Positions 1 through 8,600 of a stretch of DNA of 27,748 nt are shown one piece after another. Below the pieces are notes generated by a model. The model saw only the letters and a list, made by a program, of their open reading frames with translations, ran no database searches and was not told the DNA's origin. The DNA is taken from contig CAZSET010000016.1 in the NCBI GenBank assembly GCA_964605915.1, positions 1-27,748 of the forward strand, written 5' to 3'. Source of the DNA: DAOVRD01 sp964605915. Its GTDB lineage: Bacteria > Planctomycetota > Brocadiia > SM23-32. How positions within the stretch are numbered: the first letter of the stretch is position 1; every line of letters starts with the position of its first letter. A program made the position numbers and the translations under genes.

Positions 1-546
1 GACGAGCTTGCCTTTGAGCACGAACTGCTGGTTCGGCGCCACGGTCACCGCCGAGTGCAGCGGCCGGAAGCCGTCGGCGCTGACGACGACCCGATGCGTG
101 CCGGCCGGCACGTTCATCAGCACCAGCGGGCTGCGGCCCTGGGGTATCCGGTCCAGTTCGACGTCGGAGCCGGGCGGCTCCACCACCACGGCGATGCTGC
201 CGACGTTGGTGAGCCTGCGCAAGGCCAGTTCGACCTGAGCAGTCGCGCCTCCTTCGACCGTGGCAATTCTGGCGGCGGCTTCGAATCCCTGCTTCTGCGC
301 CTGCACTTCCACGTCGCCGGCAGGCACGTCCGGAATGCCGCAGGGGCTCACCCCTTTGAGTTCGCCGTTCACGTAGACGGCCGCCTCGGGCGGGTCCGTG
401 ACGATGTAAAGGCCGCCCAGGACGCTGGCCGCCCGGGCGGGCGTTGCGGCTCCCGCAACCGTCAGCGCGAGCAGTGCAAGCGCCGGCCTGACCCACCTGC
501 GGACCCGGCGCTTCGTGTTCCTGATCCCTGCGGATGCAGTGCTCAC
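1..546 (-). CDS. PEGA-domain exported protein, partial (C-terminus beyond left edge)
   Basis: The frame is open for 182 codons from a GTG at 546 to the window edge, so the C-terminus is missing. A basic N-terminus (several Arg/Lys) is followed by a hydrophobic stretch (about residues 20-33, ALALLALTVAGAA) and an Ala-rich APAR/AAS-type cleavage region, so a Sec signal peptide is likely. Two PEGA-like modules follow: about residues 44-110 (key run TDPPEAAVYVNGELKG, then PAGDVEVQAQKQGF) and about 115-180 (VEPPGSDVELD, then VPAGTHRVVVSADGF). PEGA domains are small beta-rich extracytoplasmic modules found in surface proteins, so an envelope or periplasmic role is inferred; no catalytic residues are seen. 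The GTG overlaps the pdxA stop (GTGA), so it is translationally linked as the third gene of ribE-pdxA-PEGA. The specific function is unknown. Confidence 0.85.
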   Translation of the reverse strand, partial: MSTASAGIRNTKRRVRRWVRPALALLALTVAGAATPARAASVLGGLYIVTDPPEAAVYVNGELKGVSPCGIPDVPAGDVEVQAQKQGFEAAARIATVEGGATAQVELALRRLTNVGSIAVVVEPPGSDVELDRIPQGRSPLVLMNVPAGTHRVVVSADGFRPLHSAVTVAPNQQFVLKGKLV

Positions 547-1559
547 GGTTCGGAACCCTCTGTGCTGGTGCGCGCCATCCGGGCGGCCAGGCGTATGGCC
601 TCGACCAGCGACGCTTCGTCGGCCCGGCCCCGGCCCGCGATGTCGTAGGCCGTGCCGTGCCCGACGCTGGTGCGAACGATGGGAAGCCCCAGCGTGACAT
701 TTACCACGCGCCCGAGCCCGGCGAGCTTGACCGGAATCATGCCCTGATCGTGGTAGAGCGCGACCACTGCGTCATACCGCCCGTCTGCGGCCTGGGCGAA
801 GACGGTGTCCGCGGGCTTCGGGCCGCAGGCGGGAACTCCCGCCCGCCGGGCGTCCTCGAGAGCGGGCGCCAGGATGCGGGCCTCCTCGTCGCCGAATCGG
901 CCGCCGTCGCCGCAATGGGGATTGAGGCCGCATACGGCGATCCGGGGCCGGGTGACGCCGAAGAAGCGCCTCAGCCCCTCCGCCACCATTGTAATGGTAC
1001 GAGCGATGTCGGCCGCGTTAAGCTTATCCGGCACCTCCCGCAGTGCGACGTGCGTAGTGGCCAGCGCTACGCGCAACCGCCCCGCCACCAGCAGCATGAC
1101 GGCCCGGCCGCCACCGGTCAGGTGCGCCAGCATCTCCGTGTGCCCGGCGAAGGGGCTGCCGGCGGCGGCGATCGCCGCTTTGTTAATCGGACAGGTGACA
1201 ACTGCGTCCGCTTCGCCGGCCAGCGCCATGTCCACGGCCGTCTCCACGTAGTCCAGAGAGGCACGGCCGTTGGCGGCCTCCGGCCTGCGTGGCTCCAGCA
1301 TCTCGGCGGGGAAGTTGGTCAGGTCAAGGACCGCGGCTCGTCCCGCGAGCGGCTCGCCGCGCTCCGCAAGGGGCAGGTCGAATCGCTGACCGAGCCGCTC
1401 TGCCTCGCCGCGCAGCACCTGAAGGGCACCAACGATAACAATCCTGGCACCAACGGGGAGCTCCGGCGAGCGCAGGGCTTTCACGACGATCTCCGGACCT
1501 ATCCCTCGCGGATCGCCCATGGTGAGCGCCATGGTGACGGGTCCGTCAGCGGGCGCCAT
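543..1559 (-). CDS. pdxA: 4-hydroxythreonine-4-phosphate dehydrogenase PdxA
   Basis: 338 aa, the usual PdxA length. PdxA oxidises 4-phosphohydroxy-L-threonine with NAD in the DXP-dependent pathway to pyridoxal 5'-phosphate, in the cytoplasm. Family marks are visible: the N-terminal signature MGDPRGIGPEIVVKAL (residues 14-29), a metal/substrate region AGHTEMLAH, NPHCGDGG, and YHDQGMIPVK followed by LGLPIVRTSVGHGTAYDIAG near the C-terminus. Histidines of the kind that bind the divalent metal are present in these three blocks, so the enzyme looks intact. Its ATG overlaps the ribE stop (TGATG) and its own stop overlaps the GTG of the PEGA gene, so the three genes should be co-translated. An AGGGA sequence about 6 nt before the ATG, inside the end of ribE, can serve as ribosome site. 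Confidence 0.95.
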   Translation of the reverse strand: MAPADGPVTMALTMGDPRGIGPEIVVKALRSPELPVGARIVIVGALQVLRGEAERLGQRFDLPLAERGEPLAGRAAVLDLTNFPAEMLEPRRPEAANGRASLDYVETAVDMALAGEADAVVTCPINKAAIAAAGSPFAGHTEMLAHLTGGGRAVMLLVAGRLRVALATTHVALREVPDKLNAADIARTITMVAEGLRRFFGVTRPRIAVCGLNPHCGDGGRFGDEEARILAPALEDARRAGVPACGPKPADTVFAQAADGRYDAVVALYHDQGMIPVKLAGLGRVVNVTLGLPIVRTSVGHGTAYDIAGRGRADEASLVEAIRLAARMARTSTEGSEP

Positions 1560-2206
1560 CAGAATCCCTGCTCTTCCAATTCCTCGAGGGTCAGTCGGGA
1601 TCGACCGAGCTCGATGCCCGACTCCTCAATCAGGCGCCTGACCCACCGGCCGATCAGGTCGCACTCGATGTTGACCCGGTCGCCGGGGCGTTTGAACTGC
1701 ATGGTGGTGTTCTCCATCGTGTACGGTATGAGGCTTACCTCGAATGCTCCGCGAGACAGGGAGGCGATGGTCAGGCTGATGCCGTCCACGGCCACGCTCC
1801 CTTTTTGGACCATTGTTTCAGTCAGGCGCGGCTCAGCCTCGATCTCGAGGCGCGTCTCGCCGGGCTGCTTGTCCAATCGGCGGATCGTGCCGAGGCCGTC
1901 GACGTGGCCGCTGACGAAGTGTCCGCCGATCTGCTCGCCCATGCGGAGCGAGGGTTCCAGATTAACACGCTGGTTTTCGCACAGGCCGCCCAGGGTCGTC
2001 AGGCGGAGCGTCTCGGCCCCCACGTCGAAGGTCAGGTCCTGTCCCTCGACACGCGTCACGGTCAGGCATGCGCCGTCCACGCACACGCTGTCGCCGGGGG
2101 CTGCCGCACAGGCCACGTCTCCCGCGCCAATTATCAGAACGCGTGCCTGCGCCAGGCGTTGCGCTCTCACGACGGTTCCGATCTGGCGGATAATACCCGT
2201 GAACAC
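1559..2206 (-). CDS. ribE: Riboflavin synthase, alpha subunit
   Basis: Read from GTG at 2206 this is 215 aa, normal for riboflavin synthase, which dismutates two 6,7-dimethyl-8-ribityllumazines into riboflavin and a pyrimidinedione. The start was chosen because it gives the family N-terminus (M/V)FTGIIRQIGTV and has AGGAGG 4 nt upstream; the longer frame back to 2368 adds a non-homologous leader. The protein shows the two lumazine-binding barrels: N-terminal with GDSVCVDGACLTV, C-terminal beginning GGHFVSGHVDGLGTI and containing KGSVAVDGISLTI. It is the first gene of the operon with pdxA and the PEGA gene; no lumazine synthase or ribB/ribD is in the window, so the riboflavin genes are dispersed. 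No FMN riboswitch signature was recognised in the 5' leader, which is only about 46 nt from the predicted promoter. Confidence 0.95.
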   Translation of the reverse strand: MFTGIIRQIGTVVRAQRLAQARVLIIGAGDVACAAAPGDSVCVDGACLTVTRVEGQDLTFDVGAETLRLTTLGGLCENQRVNLEPSLRMGEQIGGHFVSGHVDGLGTIRRLDKQPGETRLEIEAEPRLTETMVQKGSVAVDGISLTIASLSRGAFEVSLIPYTMENTTMQFKRPGDRVNIECDLIGRWVRRLIEESGIELGRSRLTLEELEEQGF

Positions 2207-2210
2207 GATG

Positions 2211-2216
2211 CCTCCT
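2211..2216 (-). promoter_or_regulatory. Ribosome binding site deciding the ribE start
   Basis: A perfect AGGAGG on the minus strand, 4 nt before the GTG at 2206. It supports the short start of riboflavin synthase over the upstream ATG in the same frame. Confidence 0.8.
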
Positions 2217-2258
2217 GGCCAGCGACGCCGGCAGAGCGGCAGTCGAACACGGCCGGCC

Positions 2259-2287
2259 ATGATAGCACGGCAGGGGGGGGATTTCCA
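2259..2287 (-). promoter_or_regulatory. Putative sigma70-type promoter for the ribE-pdxA-PEGA operon
   Basis: On the minus strand TGGAAA (2287-2282) and TATCAT (2264-2259) are separated by 17 nt, matching 4/6 and 5/6 consensus positions. Predicted start near 2252, leaving a leader of about 46 nt. The spacer contains a run of eight C on the minus strand, which is unusual. Confidence 0.4.
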
Positions 2288-2332
2288 TGCAGAGGATGCG
2301 TGGCGGGATTCGCATTTCCTTCTGGCAGTGGC

Positions 2333-2362
2333 TTGACATGCCACGCTGGATGTTGGTAAGCT
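2333..2362 (+). promoter_or_regulatory. Possible upstream (distal) promoter of the giant gene
   Basis: TTGACA (2333-2338), 18-nt spacer, TAAGCT (2357-2362). The -35 is perfect and sits in the same 11-mer, CTTGACATGCC, as the proximal promoter at 2523, but the -10 is weak (3/6). It may be a second promoter or only a shared binding-site repeat. Confidence 0.3.
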
Positions 2363-2522
2363 TGGCAAGTCTGTTGCGGGGAGTTTGGCAGATCCTGCAG
2401 CGGAAGCCCGGCCTGCGGCCGGTGTGCCGGGCGAAACTAGGGCATTTGAGGTGCGTAAGTGGGAGGGGTTGAAAGGCAGATTCTGCGGGGTGTGGAAAAT
2501 CGCGAAAACGTCAGAATTGGCC

Positions 2523-2551
2523 TTGACATGCCGTTTACGTGGTGCTAGACT
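2523..2551 (+). promoter_or_regulatory. Strong sigma70-type promoter of the giant LEPR-XLL gene
   Basis: Perfect -35 TTGACA (2523-2528), ideal 17-nt spacer, -10 TAGACT (2546-2551; 4/6 of TATAAT). Predicted transcript start about 2558, giving a leader of about 100 nt before the ATG at 2657. The start falls inside the left arm of the dyad at 2554-2599. Confidence 0.65.
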
Positions 2552-2553
2552 GT

Positions 2554-2599
2554 GCCCCCATGATGAGGAGGCGCATCAGGGGTTTGGCCTCATGGGGGC
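2554..2599. repeat. Inverted repeat at the transcript start of the giant gene
   Basis: GCCCCCATGA (2554-2563) is the exact reverse complement of TCATGGGGGC (2590-2599), with 26 nt between the arms; allowing a 3-nt bulge the pairing extends by two more G-C pairs. It could be an operator overlapping the start site or a stable hairpin near the 5' end of the mRNA. Confidence 0.6.
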
Positions 2600-2656
2600 C
2601 TACTGCGAGAGAACAAAGTTTGAATGCAATTCCTACTTCACCGATGGGAGCAGGCC

Positions 2657-5600
2657 ATGGGTACCATGGACACGCTGGCGCGGTTGAGTGAGCTGTTCGG
2701 ATTCGGCAAGAAGACCAGGGCCTACGCTGCCGACCAGGAGGGGTCGGGACGCCGTGCCCTGACGGGCCTGCACGCAAAGGATCTGTCGCTGGAAAGCCTG
2801 GAGCCGCGCATCCTGCTGATGACTTACAATGTGCTGGTGGCGCCCGGCGAGTTCGTCGCCTTTGACATGGACGGTCCTGCCGGCGACGAGATTGGCGTAG
2901 TCGCGAACACCGGTGCTGGGGCTAACCCTGCGCCCGTCATAGCCGTCATCGATGACGGTGGCGGGGTCGGCGTGCCTGACGTCGCCGGGGCTGTGGCGGA
3001 CCAACTGCTCAGTCTCCACGTGCAGGGCAACGGTGATGCCGTGGTGGATACGTGGGACTATGCCATCTACACCAACGTGAGCGTTCCTTTGCTCGATGAC
3101 GATCCGACGGCCATCGGCACGTCGCTCGGCATCGACAACGCCAACGTCCAGCTCGTCGTTGGCGGCGACTTTGGCACCGATCCGCTTCTCGTCAGCGGCA
3201 CCGATGAGCTCGCGGTCGATCCGGCGGGGATTAACTTGCTCGTAACGCTGAACCCGGCCAATGCCAGCCAGGTGGCCCTCTTTAACCAAATCAATGACGC
3301 CGGCTCGGCCGCCTTGCTGGTTGTGGGCGCCAACAATCTGGACGTCGGCACGCCGGTCGTGCTGGCCGACATTGACGCCTTCTCCGGCAACGTCGGCACC
3401 GTGGACCTGGACAACGGCACCGGCACGGTGAACCTGGACGGCACGCTCCTGGGCAACATGGCCAGTTCCCTGGACGCCGCGTTGGCCGCCAACGTCGCAG
3501 GCGTGACGGCCGGCAGCATCACCAGCGTGGCCATCAGCGGCCAGGTCGTGTTGCCCGGACTCGGCGACAACCTGGGCATCGGGGCTTCGGGCAACATCCT
3601 GGCGGTTGACATCGGCGCCCAGCTTCAGGGCAGCCAGTTGGTGATCGCAGAAGACCCCTTCGGCGTTAACAATCGGGCCGTCCTTGACCTTACCGCCGGC
3701 GCGGGCGCCGCTTTCCGCGCGCAGTACACCGATTTCGCATTGGCTGATCCGGCCGCCACGATGACCGTTACCGGCGCCACCGCCGGCGGGGCGGCGACGC
3801 TGAACGTTGCTGGCAACGCCGCGGGCCTGAACCTCGGAGACACCGGCCAGGTCATCTACAACTCCGTGGCCGGCCAGGACGACACGTTCACGCTGACCCT
3901 GGCCGCAGGCGGGGACCTGGCGTCCCTGACCGTCAATAACGCCGAGCTTCAGGGCTTCACCGGTCCCGACGTGACCGGCACCAACATCACCACGACCGAC
4001 ACGGATGCTACGGACACCGATACCGGCGACGTCTTGGGTGCCATCAGCGCGACCGGCGGCGCAGGCAGCGCTTCGCTGGGAATCCTGATCTTCTCCGGTG
4101 CCATCGAGGCCGGCATCAGTGCCGACGACGGCATCACGTCGGTCAGCGCCGCCGCGATAGCGCAGACGGCCGCCGTCACCATCGGAGCGAACGTGGACGG
4201 CGTCGATGATGACGGTGCGCTGGGCACCGTCACTGTGACCGGCCCAATAGGCACCGCGGGCGGCTTCACCCTCACCCTGGATACCGACGGCACGGCCGGC
4301 AACAACACCGCGCAGGTGCGTCCCATCGGTCCGGTCAGTGCGCAGGGTGTCGCGCGCGTCGAATACAAGTCGGGCGGCAATGTGGGCCGGCTGACCGTCA
4401 CGGACGAGGCTGCCGACGCTGGGGCCGGTGTGGCCAACACGGCTGAGATCGTCGACTTGGTTTACTCCACGGCGGCGCAGCCGGGCGACTTTGCCGGCGT
4501 GAGCCTGGCCAGTGAGACGGGCGGCGGCGGGCCTTTCGCGGACGTGATAGACTTCATCCCGGGCGGCGGCGTTACGGTGCCCGGCAACCTGACGAACAAC
4601 ATCCAGATCGTCGGCGCTGACCTCAACACGGACGAAGTCAGGTTCACCGGCACGTTCGTGGTCAACGGCAGCGCTGCCGTCGCCTCGGGCGTGACCGTGG
4701 ACGCCGGGATGGGCATCATCACCGGCACTTTCCAGGTCGACGCGGATACTGTCGGCACGCCCGTGGCCGTCTGGTCGCAGGACCGTGACAACGATGGCGT
4801 GGCCGAGTTCTACGTGCTGGACGTCGACGGCACCTTCACGGCCGGCGTGCTTGCCTACGTCACCGTCTGGTCCGGGCAGGCGGCAGACGCCACGATCGCC
4901 GTCACGGACATCGACGGCACCACCGCCCTGGCGAACACGGACCTGATATTCGCCACGCGCCTGACCAGCGTTGACCCGGCCGCCACGGACGTGGACGATG
5001 AGCCCACCGTCCAGTGGAACGTGTTGGGCATCGTTGCCGGCGGCGACCCGGATGTCGAGACGCACGACTTCCGGCGCATCCTCATCGAGGGCGACCTGCG
5101 CGGCGACCTCGGCGGAGACGCTCTGCTGGGTGACGGCAACGTCAGCGATCCTCTCGGCGTGCTGGACTTTTTGCAGGTGCAGAACCAGTGGTGGAACAAT
5201 GTCGCACCCACGCCCAGTCTCTCCACCGTCTACCTGACGGACCTGAACGTCGGCTTCTCGGCGGGAGCCCTGACCACGCTTCCGCCTGATACTGACCAGG
5301 ACAGCGACCTATTGCTCGCCTCCTTTGAGCTTAACGCTGTGTTGGTGCCGACCACCACGACGAACCAGACCATCACTCTGCCGGCCGGCATTGCCGGCAC
5401 GCAGACCATCGTTGGCATCATCAACAGCGCCAGTCAGTTCAGCACCTTCCAGGTAACCGATAACAGCAGCGACGGCGGCCTCAACATCGTCAACGCGATC
5501 AACTTCGACGCCACTGGCGGCGTGTTGGGCGATGTCGATCTGATCGGCGAGGCGATCGGGCTGGAAATCGAGTACGACACGAGCAATCCGGCCAGTTTCG

Positions 5601-8600
5601 TGGCCATCACGGATGCGAACACCAACATTCGGTACAACGTCGATCCGGCGTACGCGAGCCAGGTGCAGGTTCTCGGTCAGAACGCCGCGGACTACCTGGA
5701 GATCGAGTCGCCGATCGGCAACGTCGACTTCAACGCCACGGGCACCACGCTGGCATCCCTGGGCAACGCCATCATCGGCTACGACATCGCGATGGATGGC
5801 GCTTCGGACATGCCCGCCGATCCGGCCAATTTGATCGGCGACGCCAACGGGGCCGGCGGTCTGCTGCAGCTTCTGGTCCAGGACGCCGGGAATCCGGCCG
5901 CCGCGATCATGCGTGCCGGCATGGGCACGCTGAACGTGCAGGGCCGCGTGAACGCGCTGGTCACCAGCGGCAACGTGTCGAGCGTCACGACGGACGACAA
6001 TAGTGGCGCCACGTCGCTTGCCGACTTCGGCGACCTGGTCATCGACGGCCGCGTGGTCGGAGCGACGGCGATTGACGGCGACCTGTACGGCTCGCTCGTG
6101 ACGGGCGATCCGGCGGTCACGGCGCTCGGCGCGGACAACGCACTGGGCGGCGGCGGCGTCAATGCGGACACCGTGGGCCTGGTCTTCACCTCGGCCAACA
6201 ACGGGTTCGGCGCCGACATCAGCATTGCCGGCAACGCCGGCGGCTCGGCGGCCACCATCGGTGACATCACCACTAGCGTGGCACCTACCGTTGAGACGTT
6301 CACCTTCACCGGCGACATCATCAGCGAGCCGTATACGCTGGCCTACGACGTGATCGTGACGGGCGACCTGAACGCGGCCGTGGCCAGCGGTGCCTCCACC
6401 AACACGACGGGGGTGGAGAGCGACAACTTCGACGTCAACGGCAACATCCAGGCCGCCAACATCTACGGCGACTTGTGGGCCGGCGACGACTTCAACGGCT
6501 CTGTGACGGCCACGGCAAGCGATATCGCCGGCGGCGTGGACTACCTGATCGTGACCGTGGGTGTCAACGTAGCTGGCGTTATATCCGACGGCGACGCCAA
6601 CGTGGACACTTACACGCTGACGATCAGCCGCGCCCTGGGGGCGGGAACGGCTGCGGTGAGCGAGACCGAGCCGAACGATAACCCTCTGGCGACCGCTTTC
6701 GCACTGGCGGACGCCAACGTCTGGGGCGAGGCTGTTGCGTCCGGTGCCCAGATGATCACCATCACGGGTACGCTCGGGCTGGGTGACCACGATGTGTTCC
6801 TGGTCCCGTCGAGCTGGGCGGACCCGCTGGGGCTGGGTGAGTTGGTGACGCTCGCGAACGCAGCCAGCAGCAATCAGGCGCTTACTGTGGCGGTCTTTGA
6901 CAGCGGCGGAGCCGGCACCGACGGGACGATCACGAACGCGATCGTCAGCGCCACTGCGGCCGTTGGCGGGGGAGCCGTCGCGCCGGTGCCCGGCCCGGGA
7001 GTTGCGGGCCGCAACGCGACGGCTGCCAATCCGGTCCTCGAACAGACGGCGACGGGCGCGTCGCCCGGCGACATCACGGCCGACATGATCGCCCCGGGCA
7101 ACATGATAGCTGTGCTGCGCGATGCCGGCACCGGCACCGGCGGCTCGATCCTGGCCAACACCATCGCCGGGACGAGCGGGGCCGGCTCGATGATCAACGT
7201 GAACCTGGAGGCCGATGAGGACATCGGCGATCGGACCGGTGCCACGGTCTATCGCGTGGCCGCGGACGACGACCTGATCAGCGTGGCGTTGCTGGCCGGT
7301 TGGGATAGCTGGCCCGGCGCGGAGCCGTTTACGAACGCGGACAGCGGCGGCGTCTTCGTGCAGATCGCGGCCGGTGCGGCCAACGGCGACCCCGGACCGA
7401 CCATTACGGCCGGGGACACCGAAGGTGACTTCGACAGCAGCGGCGCCATCACCGGCCTGGCGATAGACGCCTCGGGCGACGTCGGGTTCGACACGGGCGG
7501 GCCGCAGCTCTTCGTGGCCGCTACGGATGCTATCACGGGCCTGACGATCAACTCGGGCGATCTCGCTGGGGGTTCACTCGGCCTGGCGTCCGTCGCTGAG
7601 ACAGGGCCCGGCGGGCCGCGCGCGTCGCTGCGGGACGCCACGGACGATACCGGCGTGTTTGTCAACGTTGACGCCGGCATCCAGAGCGGCACCTGGTCTC
7701 CGGCGAACACCGTGGGTCTGACCATCGCTTCCCAGGGTCAGGTTGGCCGCGCCGTCGAGGGCGAGAACTACATCCGTGCAGACGGCAACGTGAGCGGCGC
7801 GGCGACGCCGACGGCCATCATCAACGCCGGTGACGCGGACAACGAACAGGAAGCCACCGTCGCCGCCGGCCTGCCACAGGCCGAGTACGACGAGAGCTTC
7901 TACATGAACATACTGGCCGGCCTGGAAGCCGACGGCAGCCTGATATCCACCGGCCTCCAGTCCGCCATCACGGGCCTGCAACTCAGGGCCGACGATGACG
8001 TCGGCACAACGGCGCAGGATCCGAGTGACGGCATCCTCGCCTCCGGCAACGTCGGAACGGCCGCGACGGCCAACAGCATCAACATCGCTGCCGGCGAGTA
8101 CGAGGCGGGCGTGTCGGCTCTCTGGGCGGCGAACCCGAATACGGGTGCGGCCGGTTTCACGGGCGGCAGTTTCTACATGAATGTCGCCGCCGGGCATGGC
8201 TTGCCCATAGGTGGCATGATGGGCGTGGCCGACATCAACAACCTGTCCATCCGGGTTGACGACGAGATCGGCGCCCCGGCCGGTGCGGACGGCACCAGCA
8301 ACAACAACATTACGGCCGAGGACGACATCGTCGGGTTCCAGCTTGTCGCCGGTGACGCGGAGCGCGCGAGCTACGAGGCGAATATCGGCGTCTGGAACCG
8401 GGTTACCACGAGCGATACCGTCGACGGCCAGATCAATACCGACGTGCGCGCCGGCCTCGGCGGCGGCAGCAGCATTCTGGCTGCCAGCGCTGGCTTCACC
8501 GTTGGGCGCACGGCGAGCATGATCCCGCTGGTCATGGCCGGTGGCGTGCTTGAGCGTGTGGCGCTCATTACCACTGACAACCTGATGGCTGTGTATGGCG

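Larger units (their letters stand above)
2207..2656. other. 450-bp divergent intergenic control region
   Basis: No convincing gene lies here; short frames on both strands lack recognisable products. It holds the ribE promoter and ribosome site on the left, two plus-strand TTGACA elements within a repeated 11-mer CTTGACATGCC (2332-2342 and 2522-2532), a GC-rich hairpin (GCCCGGC 2406-2412 with GCCGGGC 2426-2432), and a dyad at the start of the predicted giant-gene transcript. About 180 bp between the two plus-strand promoters could hold a short untranslated RNA, but nothing beyond the hairpin supports that. Confidence 0.6.

Noticed and set aside
2207..2252. FMN riboswitch before ribE.
   Set aside because: The leader between predicted start and GTG is about 46 nt, too short for the FMN aptamer, and none of its conserved blocks was recognised upstream.
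534..2336. A 600-codon plus-strand frame across pdxA and ribE.
   Set aside because: It is antisense to two clearly homologous genes and has low-complexity, Arg/Pro/Ser-rich sequence.
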